From assembly GCF_004916905.1 (NCBI RefSeq), contig NZ_SDLV01000004.1:62001-126000 (forward strand): a DNA stretch of 64,000 bases. The letters are read 5' to 3'. Source of the stretch: Chryseobacterium candidae. Lineage in GTDB: Bacteria > Bacteroidota > Bacteroidia > Flavobacteriales > Weeksellaceae. Position numbers and translations under genes: made by a program. Shown here piece by piece: positions 1 through 9,600 of this stretch (its first letter is position 1; each line of letters opens with the position of its first letter). A model generated the notes under the pieces. That model did not search any database and was not told where the DNA came from. It saw only the letters and a program-made list of their open reading frames with translations.

Positions 1-795
1 GATGAGTTCCGGATGGTGATGTCCTCCGATTTGAAATTCACACTCTGTAAAAGCGGTACTCATTTCGGTAGACGCATAGGTAGAAAAGAGTTGGATATCC
101 CACTTCTCCTTGATCTTCTGGGAAAGAATATTATCTGTAAAATCCTGATTTTTGATACTTTCTCCGATACACACAGCCCCGTAAACGCTGGAGTTTTTAT
201 AATCCAATCCCTGTTTTTCGGCAAAATCAATCATTTTCAGCAGAAAAGAAGGTACGGTAATCAGATATTTTGGTTTGTATCTGAAAATAGAATCCCACTG
301 CAGTTCAGGAATTCCCGGTCCCATTCTCACCACGCTTGCCCCCATTTTTCTTAAACCAAGAAAATAAGCAAGCCCAGCCATAAACCTTTTATCTATGGTG
401 GTAATCATCTGCACAACATCACCTTTCTGAATTCCTGCACAGGCAAAAGAGATTGCTTCATTGTACGCCAGTCTTTCAAGATCACTGTCAGACAATCCAA
501 AAGTAACCGGATCTCCCAATGTTCCGGAGGTGGTACTGTAATCCACAATTTTATCCGGTGTTATGCAGAAAAAATCATGGTTATACTGCTGAAGATCATT
601 CTTTGTGGTGGTAGGAATCTTCTGAAGATCTTCCAGTGTACGAATATCCTCAATTGTAATACTATTTTCTTTAAACAGCTTCTGATAAAACGGTGAATGG
701 GCTTTAAGGTAGGTCAATAGTTCATGAAGTTTTTCTTCCTGAAACAATTTGATTTCCTGAGCCCCTGCTTTCTCGATTGACGGATGAAATTCCAA
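1..795 (-). CDS. Phenylacetate-CoA ligase (PaaK)-like adenylate-forming enzyme, partial
   Basis: The 265 readable codons look like the N-terminal part of a PaaK/LuxE-type ANL-superfamily ligase, which activates a carboxylic acid as acyl-AMP for transfer to CoA or another acceptor. The AMP-binding loop STTSGTLGDP lies at residues 87-96. Further on come IPELQW and a YASTEMSTAF segment typical of the adenylate-binding core. The reading frame is closed upstream by TAA, and the only sensible start is TTG at 795-793, giving MEFHPSIEK. A TAAATTTG -7 box lies 20 bases upstream. The C-terminus is beyond the window edge. The substrate cannot be told from this part, and PaaK-like proteins of Bacteroidota often act on unknown acids. 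Confidence 0.85.
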   Translation of the reverse strand, partial: MEFHPSIEKAGAQEIKLFQEEKLHELLTYLKAHSPFYQKLFKENSITIEDIRTLEDLQKIPTTTKNDLQQYNHDFFCITPDKIVDYSTTSGTLGDPVTFGLSDSDLERLAYNEAISFACAGIQKGDVVQMITTIDKRFMAGLAYFLGLRKMGASVVRMGPGIPELQWDSIFRYKPKYLITVPSFLLKMIDFAEKQGLDYKNSSVYGAVCIGESIKNQDFTDNILSQKIKEKWDIQLFSTYASTEMSTAFTECEFQIGGHHHPELI

Positions 796-815
796 TGATT
801 TTAATTTTTAAAAGG

Positions 816-823
816 CAAATTTA
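816..823 (-). promoter_or_regulatory. -7 promoter box for the PaaK-like gene
   Basis: TAAATTTG on the minus strand exactly matches the Bacteroidota TAnnTTTG consensus. It ends 20 bases before the TTG start codon. No clear -33 TTG was seen. Confidence 0.55.
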
Positions 824-870
824 TCTAATTAAAATTAAAAGATTAAAAAGATTGAGACATTAAAGATTAT

Positions 871-2559
871 TTATCTCTGAAATGTAAAGGTTTGCGTGTT
901 GGTATTCCCTGCTGTATTGACTGTGGTTACTTTTAAAGTATGAGAACCGCTTCCTTTAGGACATTTTTCATCAAAAATGTAGACAAAATTATCTTTTACA
1001 CGGGCAAAGCGCAGCCATTTCCCATCCAGTTCGGCACGGAATGAAATAATGTCTCCTGCTTTCGTTGTTCCTTTTAAAAGCAATGAACTGCTATTAACCA
1101 ATGCTCCTTCTTTCCAAGCTGATGAAACAGATGGCAGGTTATTGTCTATTAAGAGTTTTGCGCTACCCAATCTGTTGAATTTCCCTTCTGCCCAATCACC
1201 ATTCCATTTCACCTTGACTACATTCTTATCACTGCCATAGTCAAGAAGAATAACGGCTTTATCTTTTTCCGTGCTCGTTAATTTTCTATTTGACTTTATT
1301 TTCAAAGTATATTCATCCTGAACAGGAATGTATGGACTATGCAAAACAATTGTATTTGAAACCGCATTCGGATCTATATCAGGTCTTTCATAGGCATTAA
1401 AATTTATGGCATCATACACTGCATTTTTGCTGAAATTAATCTCTGTATTTTCTGTGGTAATGGTTTTGGCTTCGCTAGCCATTATTGTTTTTGGCGTAGA
1501 AGATATTTTGTCTGAGGTCTTGCTTAACTGAAGTTTTGTTGTTAACCGGCTTGTGTTTCCTTTGACATCTTTCAGGACAATTTCAATGGTATGCACATTT
1601 TCATCCTGAAGATGGATAATTCCTGTTAAATCAGGAAGGCTGTAATTCCTGAGTTTCATTCCCGGTAAAGCTGAAAGATGCTGAATTGCTGTTTTATCCC
1701 TGATGAATTTAGTATAGTCTATACAGCCGTTGATGTAACGGGTATCATCATAATGTACTTTATCAATTTTAAAACTGTAAATCAACTTTCCATCCATTAA
1801 TAACTCTGCATTATAAATCCCCAGATTAAACCCTTGATTGGCCTTATCTACAGCTTTAATGCCCAAACTTATTTCCGGAGAATTGACCTGAACGAGGTTA
1901 GAAGTATAAACATTCCCTACTTTTTTGACTGCTATTCCATTCGCTCCTGGTTCATAAGTACTGAAACGTCGGTCATACCAATACAGTCCGCTGATGATGG
2001 GCGCTATATTATCGGGAATAACAAAGCCAAAAAGTAAAGGATTAAGGCATTCCTCTGTTTTGGTATCTCTTATTTCGAAATGCAGATGCGGCCCAGCAGA
2101 TCCTCCGGTATTTCCACTCAACGCAATTTGCTGTCCTTTTTCTACCGGAAACTGCCCAGGTTGAAAAGTAATGTCCTGTTCCCATTTTTCATCTTTATAC
2201 TGTCTTTCCTTTACATATTCATCGAGTTTACTGAAATATTTGTTCAGGTGAGCATATACCGTAGTATAGCCGTTAGGGTGAGTGATGTACACTGCATTTC
2301 CAAACCCATACCGCTCTACTTTTATTCTGCTCACATAGCCTTCTGCTGCTGCAAGAACGGGCAGATTTTCCCGGCTATTGGTTCTTAAATCCAGCCCCAT
2401 ATGAAAATGATTGGTACGGACAGCTCCAAAGTTGGCTGCCAGCTGCATGGGAATATTGAGAGGATTCCTGAAATAATTCTGGGGATAATTATTTTGAGCT
2501 TCTACAATGCCTGTATTGATAAAACAAACAAAAAGCATCAGGTAATAAAAGATTTTCAT
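871..2559 (-). CDS. Secreted M23-family metallopeptidase
   Basis: This 562-residue exported protein is predicted to be a zinc endopeptidase of the LytM/M23 family that cuts peptidoglycan cross-links, or a catalytic scaffold of that type. A signal peptide covers about residues 1-21, with likely cleavage after VEA. The peptidase domain lies at about 35-165 and keeps the whole metal and catalytic set: H53xxxD57, H104 and the HLH motif H158/H160. The remaining 390 residues contain beta-rich segments that I cannot assign to a family. The gene is divergent from the toxin locus and I see no functional link to it. A periplasmic or outer-membrane-side role in cell wall remodelling is inferred. Confidence 0.88.
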   Translation of the reverse strand: MKIFYYLMLFVCFINTGIVEAQNNYPQNYFRNPLNIPMQLAANFGAVRTNHFHMGLDLRTNSRENLPVLAAAEGYVSRIKVERYGFGNAVYITHPNGYTTVYAHLNKYFSKLDEYVKERQYKDEKWEQDITFQPGQFPVEKGQQIALSGNTGGSAGPHLHFEIRDTKTEECLNPLLFGFVIPDNIAPIISGLYWYDRRFSTYEPGANGIAVKKVGNVYTSNLVQVNSPEISLGIKAVDKANQGFNLGIYNAELLMDGKLIYSFKIDKVHYDDTRYINGCIDYTKFIRDKTAIQHLSALPGMKLRNYSLPDLTGIIHLQDENVHTIEIVLKDVKGNTSRLTTKLQLSKTSDKISSTPKTIMASEAKTITTENTEINFSKNAVYDAINFNAYERPDIDPNAVSNTIVLHSPYIPVQDEYTLKIKSNRKLTSTEKDKAVILLDYGSDKNVVKVKWNGDWAEGKFNRLGSAKLLIDNNLPSVSSAWKEGALVNSSSLLLKGTTKAGDIISFRAELDGKWLRFARVKDNFVYIFDEKCPKGSGSHTLKVTTVNTAGNTNTQTFTFQR

Positions 2560-2788
2560 GCAGCATTGGGGTTTATAGGTTTACTTAAATGTACAAAATT
2601 CCGGCCAATGAGCGGCTGTTGATAGAATCCAGTTTTAAAATCACTTTTATTTTTATACGTCAAGTTTTGTCGTTTCCAGCATTGATATTTGCCCTATAAA
2701 GGTTCAGATGAAAGAATTATTTCTATTAGCCTGAATCTACATACCAACCACCAGAACATGAAAATAGTATTAATGAAAAAACTTAAAA

Positions 2789-5443
2789 ATGAATTTTAAA
2801 AATCCTTTAAAAGGAATGGACGATTTTGATAAGATAAGCCGGGAAATATGGGCAGATATGAGAGGAGAAAAGGTAGCAACCAATTCTATAGAACCTTTTT
2901 TCACCAACCTTTGGGTGGATGAAGGAAAACTCTTCAGAGTATTGGCTTCTTCCACAGATTTCAACACCTATCTTTTCGATGCCAGAAAAAACTTTATCAA
3001 CTATTCGCAGGAAGTAGAAAAAATAAAACTGAATGAAATACCTCCTGCGAAAATTGATAACGTAAGAGTAAAGGCCAAGATGATTGAAAAATTGGTCATA
3101 CAGGAGCCTAAGATAGATCCGAAACAATTTGAAAACTCTTTTTTAGAACGTATTGACAAAAAGGTTTGGGTCAACGTGAGCCCCGGTTATATTGATCCTA
3201 AAAACTATACCCATCACACGGAAATAGGAATCAGGGAAAGAAAAATTGACTGTACCATCAATATTCCTTATCGTGAATATAACAGACAAGCTACACAAAC
3301 TTCTATCAACGAAGTAGAAACTACGATAAGTTATTCTTCAAAATCTCCTGATGCTATAAAAATCAACCTCAGCGATGTGGAAGATTATATGGATGTTATT
3401 ACTTATCTTTTTCCTTATCACCGGGAAATGGCTCAGGTGGGTATCATTGCTCATTTTGAAGAGGCAGGAAGCAGTCTTACTACAATTGATGATCTGATGT
3501 TTTTCTATAATCAGCTTCCTAATTTCGCTCTGACAGGGGTAGATTACAAAGGAAAAGCAAAAAAGCTTTCAGATGAAATGCTATGGAATCATTTTTTACA
3601 GTTTTTAAATTTTGATTCCCAACTGATACGTGATGTAGATTCAGTAGGAAAAGCGGCTGCTTTGGCAGTAGAGCCTTTCAGAGATAAAAGTAGGTATGCT
3701 ATCCGTATTCTTACAGCAATTTCCGGAGAATTCGTTTACAAAAAAATTAAAAACGACCCCAAACTCATTCTTCATATTTACCATTCTTTAGATGGAGAAA
3801 GTGTGTATATGGGAAAAGGTATTATTTCCGATACCAATCAGGTTGCCCATGGGCAGATGTTTGAAAACAAAGAGCTTTTTGTTATTTATGTTACAGCTTT
3901 CATGCAGGCTCAGCACGCAATGGATGATGCTCATCAGCCTCTGCAAAGAGGTTCTCTTTTCGCATTTGGAGTGAGTAGAGATTCTAATACGATAGAAAGG
4001 CATTGTGAACTTAACGGATACTTCATGGAAGGAGATTCGAACAATATTGTCACATTAATCAATACCGTAAAAGTCTTTAATCTAAAAACTCAAGAAATTG
4101 AAGTTGAAAATGAGATTGAAAACGGAGAATTCAGGCCACTGGATATGCTGCATCTTAAGGTTTATGAAAAGGCAAAACTTCCTTCCGGCAAAATTCAAAC
4201 CATTGAAACGGATACTGAAGTTCCTGCATTATTTCTTTATCATATCGCTCAAAAGAAGGCAGTGGAAGACGCATTACGATGTTTGCGTGTTGCTGCAGAT
4301 CTTATGGTGATATCTGCCAGTCTTGCAACCATAGAATCCGGAGTATCGGGATTGCCTTTATATGTAGCGTATGCCGATATCGGGGTTGCTCTTTCAGATT
4401 TTTATATAGAGACTCAGCTTAGAGATGAACTGAAAATGACCACGAAAGGGAAAAAGCTTTTAGAATTATGGGATGATATTTACATCGCTCAGGGCACCAC
4501 AAGTGCAATGGTAAGTATGCTCCCAAAAGCCGAAAAAGCACTGGATGCCACTGTAGAAGTATTATATACTTCCAGGTATCCGCGTCAACAGGAAAGCGTA
4601 CAAAAGTTAATCAAAAATACATTATATTCGTTTCCTTTAAGGAATTATTCTAAAAATGGATTAAATGTTCTTTTAAAGTCCAGTGTTGAAAATATCACCA
4701 AGCATTCTTCTGATTTTGAGAAGCTGAGAGTGCTTTTTGTGGAGAATGCAGCGAAAGAAGTAGCTGTACTTTATAAAGGAAAAAAATTCTTTCAGGCAGA
4801 TTCTTTAGGAAGAACAGGAAAATTCCTAGATTATCTCCACATAAAAGCAGGAGGGAACATAACTAGACTGGATGAAGAAATGAGCCGTCTTGTTGGGATG
4901 GCAGAGAATATCGATACAGGTATTCAAATGACTGTAAAAGAGTTTGAGGATGGGCTAGAAGCTCTTATTAAAGCTGAGATTACTCCTGAAACAGCAATAG
5001 ACTATCTTAATGATGCATTAATTTATTTTAATCATCACGTAGTAGATAAAAAAGTTGTACAAATTTCTAACAGAAATTGTATAAATGTGGTACAAGCTAT
5101 AGAAGATTTCTTAAGAACAGGAAAAATTAATGTTGCTTCTACTTCTGAAGCACAAAAACTTAAGGTTTTAACAGATAAATACGGTGGATATTTTCTTACT
5201 TTGAAAATAGAAACATTGCAAAATAAAGATTATTTTAAAGTGGGAGAAAGAGGTATTTTATATTGTGATAGAGGACCAAATGATTATGACCATGTATTAA
5301 GTGTTTTTATGGAAGAAGACGGACTAGTTCTCAAAGATGCACAATCAGAATCACAAGAATTTGTCACAATAAAATATCTTAAGAACACATATTTACCAGA
5401 CTTTAAATTACTCAAAACAAAAAAAATATTACCAAAAAAATAG
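2789..5443 (+). CDS. Polymorphic toxin-like protein with C-terminal papain-fold domain
   Basis: This 884-residue protein ends in a domain (about 755-884) that looks like a Tox-PL papain-fold toxin. It has a nucleophile segment NRNCINVVQAI with Cys764, then DYDHVLSV with His835, then LVLKDAQ with Asp850 and Gln852, in the order Cys-His-Asp. Papain-fold toxins act as peptidases or glutamine deamidases; the target here is unknown. Residues 1-750 match no family I recognise. They have no signal peptide, no RHS repeats and no PAAR motif. A hydrophobic stretch at about 497-540 could be a membrane hairpin. Three Imm35-like genes follow, the first after a 5-base gap. The last part of the gene is visibly more AT-rich than the first two thirds. 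Toxin function is inferred from domain pattern and context. Confidence 0.72.
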   Translation: MNFKNPLKGMDDFDKISREIWADMRGEKVATNSIEPFFTNLWVDEGKLFRVLASSTDFNTYLFDARKNFINYSQEVEKIKLNEIPPAKIDNVRVKAKMIEKLVIQEPKIDPKQFENSFLERIDKKVWVNVSPGYIDPKNYTHHTEIGIRERKIDCTINIPYREYNRQATQTSINEVETTISYSSKSPDAIKINLSDVEDYMDVITYLFPYHREMAQVGIIAHFEEAGSSLTTIDDLMFFYNQLPNFALTGVDYKGKAKKLSDEMLWNHFLQFLNFDSQLIRDVDSVGKAAALAVEPFRDKSRYAIRILTAISGEFVYKKIKNDPKLILHIYHSLDGESVYMGKGIISDTNQVAHGQMFENKELFVIYVTAFMQAQHAMDDAHQPLQRGSLFAFGVSRDSNTIERHCELNGYFMEGDSNNIVTLINTVKVFNLKTQEIEVENEIENGEFRPLDMLHLKVYEKAKLPSGKIQTIETDTEVPALFLYHIAQKKAVEDALRCLRVAADLMVISASLATIESGVSGLPLYVAYADIGVALSDFYIETQLRDELKMTTKGKKLLELWDDIYIAQGTTSAMVSMLPKAEKALDATVEVLYTSRYPRQQESVQKLIKNTLYSFPLRNYSKNGLNVLLKSSVENITKHSSDFEKLRVLFVENAAKEVAVLYKGKKFFQADSLGRTGKFLDYLHIKAGGNITRLDEEMSRLVGMAENIDTGIQMTVKEFEDGLEALIKAEITPETAIDYLNDALIYFNHHVVDKKVVQISNRNCINVVQAIEDFLRTGKINVASTSEAQKLKVLTDKYGGYFLTLKIETLQNKDYFKVGERGILYCDRGPNDYDHVLSVFMEEDGLVLKDAQSESQEFVTIKYLKNTYLPDFKLLKTKKILPKK

Positions 5444-5448
5444 ATATT

Positions 5449-5739
5449 ATGTTATCAGAAAATGAAATAATAGAAGTTGCTAATACTTATTTAACAGCCC
5501 TAGAACCAAAAATTGGGGAACCTCTTATTCTTCCACAGGAATTAATGATTAAAAAAGATTATGGAATATACTTTATATATCATTCAAAAAAATATTGGGA
5601 AACTAAAAATTGGGAGGAAAAACTTTTAGGGAATGCCCCTTTTTTAGTAGAAAAGAGCACCGGAAAAATAATAGAATTTGGAACAAATAGAAGTATGGAG
5701 GAATATATTAAAGAATATGAAGCAGGAAAATATTCTTAA
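5449..5739 (+). CDS. Imm35-like immunity protein, copy 1
   Basis: This 96-residue cytosolic protein is probably the cognate inhibitor of the toxin encoded five bases upstream, since the closest downstream gene usually encodes the matching immunity protein. It carries the Imm35/YrhB-like core: YGIYFIYHSKKY, then LLGNAPFLVEK, then TGKIIEFGT and the end motif EYEAGK. It starts with MLSENEIIEVA, which aligns with both following paralogues. It has no signal peptide or membrane segment, which fits neutralisation of a toxin in the cytoplasm. The sequence is very AT-rich like its two neighbours. Family membership rests on motif recognition only. Confidence 0.75.
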   Translation: MLSENEIIEVANTYLTALEPKIGEPLILPQELMIKKDYGIYFIYHSKKYWETKNWEEKLLGNAPFLVEKSTGKIIEFGTNRSMEEYIKEYEAGKYS

Positions 5740-5774
5740 TTTTTTTAAATTAAACTTTTTCCATTTGAATTAAT

Positions 5775-6083
5775 ATGCTAACAGACAACAAAATGCTAGG
5801 AATAGCAAAAAAATACATAAAATTAAACGAAGAAGAAATAAATATAGAATTGATTATTGTTGAACAACTTACAATAAATAAGCCTTATGGAAACATCTAT
5901 TCTTATGGACCAAAAGACTCTAAATATCGCTTAGCAGGCAATGGCCCATTTCTCGTGAAAAATGACACTGGTATAGTCATTCAGTTTGGAACATCTGACG
6001 ATGTAGAATATTATATAAAGGGTTATGAAGCTGGAACATGGAAACCTGCTTATGTTGGAGTTTGGGATCCTAATCAGAATTAA
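5775..6083 (+). CDS. Imm35-like immunity protein, copy 2
   Basis: This 102-residue paralogue of the preceding gene starts 35 bases after it. It keeps the conserved features: the opening MLTDNKMLGIA, KPYG at the first core strand, LAGNGPFLV, TGIVIQFGT and GYEAGTW. It differs by a shorter loop before the GNGPFLV motif and by a C-terminal extension rich in W, P and N. Divergence from copies 1 and 3 is considerable, so it may neutralise a different toxin tip, or the same one in other strains. Operon membership with the toxin is likely because no terminator separates them. Confidence 0.7.
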   Translation: MLTDNKMLGIAKKYIKLNEEEINIELIIVEQLTINKPYGNIYSYGPKDSKYRLAGNGPFLVKNDTGIVIQFGTSDDVEYYIKGYEAGTWKPAYVGVWDPNQN

Positions 6084-6119
6084 TATCAGGTTCACTTTCG
6101 TATTAAAATGAAAATCTAT

Positions 6120-6443
6120 ATGTTAACAGAACAAGAAGTTATAGAAATCGCAAAAAATTACGTAAAAGAAAGAAAAGAGAAAAGTGGATTAGACCTTGTC
6201 ATTTTAGATAACGAAGCAATAAAAAAGCCTTATGGTATTATATTTTTCTACAATACAAAAAAATATAATGACACTAGAAATGATGATGATAATACTTTAC
6301 TTGGGAATGCTCCTTTCTTGGTAGAAAACAAAACAGGAAACATTGTAGTATTTGGAACCAGTAAATCTGAAGAATATTATATTCAAGAATACGAAGCAGG
6401 AAGGTTTACTAACATTTTAGGGTTTAATAGTAGCCTAGAATAA
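6120..6443 (+). CDS. Imm35-like immunity protein, copy 3
   Basis: This is the third paralogue, 107 residues from the ATG at 6120. An in-frame ATG at 6108 would add MKIY, but the 6120 start aligns with the MLSE/MLTD starts of copies 1 and 2, so I prefer it. Core motifs are KPYGIIFFYNTKKY, LLGNAPFLVEN, TGNIVVFGT and EYEAGRF. It resembles copy 1 more than copy 2 in length and in the loop before LLGNAPFLV. The C-terminus has a short extension. The gene is followed at once by a strong hairpin terminator, which marks the end of the toxin-immunity transcription unit. Confidence 0.7.
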   Translation: MLTEQEVIEIAKNYVKERKEKSGLDLVILDNEAIKKPYGIIFFYNTKKYNDTRNDDDNTLLGNAPFLVENKTGNIVVFGTSKSEEYYIQEYEAGRFTNILGFNSSLE

Positions 6444-6447
6444 TTAC

Positions 6448-6469
6448 AGCCACCTTCGGGTGGCTTTTT
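6448..6469 (+). terminator. Rho-independent terminator of the toxin-immunity operon
   Basis: A perfect 7-bp stem AGCCACC/GGTGGCT with a TTCG tetraloop is followed by a T tract, four bases after the stop codon of the third immunity gene. Confidence 0.92.
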
Positions 6470-6634
6470 ATAGATAATATGGCTTCAATTTCATGCTCAA
6501 AACAGTCAGAAAAGTTCACGTATTGACCATTCATCATTCACTTTTTCTCACCTCTTCCATTTATATTTCTGAAATTGAACTTTTTAATAGAAATTACCTA
6601 CATAAAACATATATTATAAACCGACAAATTTTAG

Positions 6635-6642
6635 TAAATTTG
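6635..6642 (+). promoter_or_regulatory. -7 promoter box for ileS
   Basis: TAAATTTG matches the TAnnTTTG box and lies 36 bases before the ileS start codon, giving a short leader. Confidence 0.6.
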
Positions 6643-6678
6643 CAGACTTAATTAATCAACGATATTGAGATATTTACA

Positions 6679-9600
6679 ATGAGCCAATTTAAAGAATACA
6701 AAAACCTCAACCTTATTGACGTAGCAGAGAATGTAGCGGAATTTTGGAAACAAAATAAAACCTTCAATAAGAGTGTTGAGATTCGTCAGGGAAATCCTGA
6801 GTTTGTTTTTTATGAAGGTCCACCTTCAGCAAACGGTATGCCCGGAATTCACCACGTAATGGCAAGAGCATTGAAAGATATTTTCTGCCGTTACCAGACG
6901 CAAAACGGAAAGCAGGTTTTCCGTAAAGCAGGCTGGGATACGCATGGTCTTCCTGTGGAACTGGGTGTAGAAAAAGAGTTAGGAATCACGAAAGAAGATA
7001 TTGGCAAAAAAATCTCTATTGAAGACTATAACAAAGCTTGCCGTGAAGCGGTAATGCGTTATACCGATGTATGGAATAACCTTACGGAGAAAATCGGATA
7101 TTGGGTAGATCTTGATGATCCGTACATCACGTACAAGTCAAAATATATGGAAACCGTTTGGTGGTTATTGAAGCAGCTGTACAGCAAAGACCTGTTGTAC
7201 AAAGGGTATACGATCCAGCCTTACTCACCAAAAGCAGGAACAGGACTTTCTTCTCACGAGCTGAATCAGCCCGGCACTTATCGTGATGTTTCGGACACAA
7301 CGGTTGTAGCTCAGTTTAAAGTAAAGAAACACTCTTCAGCATTGTTCAATGATGTTGATGGGGATGTTCATATCCTTGCATGGACGACAACTCCATGGAC
7401 GCTTCCATCCAATACGGCTCTTACCGTAGGCAGAGATATTGAATATGTTGTAGTGAAAACCTTCAATCAATATACATTTGAACCTGTAACAGTAGTTTTA
7501 TCAAGCGTTCTTTTACCTAAGGTTTTCGGTAAAAAATATGCAGAAGGTACAGATGAAGATTTTGCCAACTATACTCCGGAAACAAAAGTAATTCCTTTCA
7601 GAATACTAAAAGAATTCACAGGAGAAAAGCTTGTTGATACAAGATATGAGCAATTAGTTCCATGGTTTACGCCAAATGATAATCCCGAGAATGCATTCAG
7701 AGTAATCTTAGGGGATTTCGTAACCACTGAGGATGGTACAGGGATCGTTCACACGGCTCCTACTTTTGGTGCTGATGATGCAAGAGTAGCTAAAATGGCT
7801 CAGCCTGAGATCCCGCCAATGTTGGTAAAAGATGAAAATGATAATCTTGTACCATTGGTAGATTTACAGGGTAAATTCATCAAAGGAGAAAATGTTCCTG
7901 CCGTATTTTCCGGAACTTATATCAAAAATGAATACTACGATGAAGGAACTGCTCCTGAGAAATCATGGGATGTAGAACTTGCCATCTTATTGAAAACGGA
8001 GAACAAGGCTTTCAAAGTAGAAAAATATGTCCACTCTTATCCACACTGCTGGAGAACAGATAAGCCGGTATTGTACTATCCGCTTGATTCATGGTTTGTG
8101 AAAATGACCGCTGTAAAAGACAGACTGGTTAATTTAAACAAAGAAGTCAACTGGAAGCCAAAAGCTACCGGAGAAGGACGTTTTGCCAACTGGCTGGAAA
8201 ATGTGAACGACTGGAACCTTTCCCGTTCAAGATATTGGGGTATTCCGTTGCCAATCTGGAGAACAGAGGATCTGAAAGAAGAAAAGATCATCGGTTCTGT
8301 AGAAGAATTATACAACGAAATCGAAAAATCAATTGCTGCTGGATTGATGACTGAAAACCCGTTCAAAGGTTTCATCATCGGGAATATGGCTGAGTCTAAC
8401 TACGAACTTGTGGATCTTCACAAAAATGTAGTAGACAAAGTGGTATTGGTTTCTGATTCAGGAAAAGCAATGAAGCGTGAAAGCGACCTGATCGACGTTT
8501 GGTTCGATTCAGGTTCTATGCCTTATGCCCAGTTGCATTATCCTTTCGAAAACAAAGAATTAATCGACAATAATAAAGCATTCCCTGCTGATTTCATCGC
8601 AGAGGGTGTAGACCAGACGCGTGGATGGTTCTATACGCTTCACGCTATCGGAACGGCTGTGTTTGATTCTGTTGCTTATAAAAATGTAATGAGTAACGGT
8701 CTTGTTCTGGATAAGAACGGACAGAAGATGTCAAAACGTTTAGGAAATGCTGTCGATCCGTTCGAAACCCTTTCTGTATACGGACCGGATGCAACGCGTT
8801 GGTATATGATATCAAACGCAAATCCATGGGAAAACCTGAAGTTTGACATTGAAGGAATTGACGAGGTAAGAAGAAAGTTCTTCGGAACACTTTACAATAC
8901 CTATTCATTCTTTGCTCTATATGCGAATGTGGATGGCTTCAAATATTCAGAAAAAGAAGTGGAGAACCGTCCTGAAATCGACAGATGGATCCTTTCTGAA
9001 CTTAATCTTCTGATCAAGGAAGTAAAAGCTTTCTATGAGGATTACGAGCCAACAAGAGTAGCAAGGGCAATCAGCACATTTGTAAACGACAACCTGAGTA
9101 ACTGGTATGTAAGACTATGCAGAAGACGTTTCTGGAAAGGAGATTATTCTGATGACAAGATCTCTGCTTACCAGACGTTATACACTTGTCTTGAAGTAGT
9201 AGCCAAATTATCTGCGCCTATTGCTCCGTTCTTTATGGATCAGCTGTATCAGGATTTGAACAGAGTAACAGGAAAAGAAAACTGTGAATCTGTACACCTT
9301 ACAGACTTCCCGGTAGCAGATGAAAGCTTAATTGATCAGGATCTGGTGGAAAAAACGCATTTGGCACAGAACATTACAAGTATGGTTTTCTCGTTGAGAA
9401 AGAAAGAAAATGTAAAAGTTCGCCAGCCGTTACAAAAAGTATTGATTCCTGTATTGGATGCTAAAGCAGAAGAACAGATTCTTGCTGTAGCAGACTTAAT
9501 CAAGCAGGAAGTCAACGTGAAAGAATTACAGTTAATTAATGCGGAAGAAGCATCTCACTTAATTGTAAAACAGATAAAACCTAACTTCAAAGCTCTTGGT

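Noticed and set aside
2758..2799. 13-codon frame MKIVLMKKLKNEF overlapping the toxin start
   Set aside because: It is very short and overlaps the real start in another frame. Nothing supports translation beyond its ATG.
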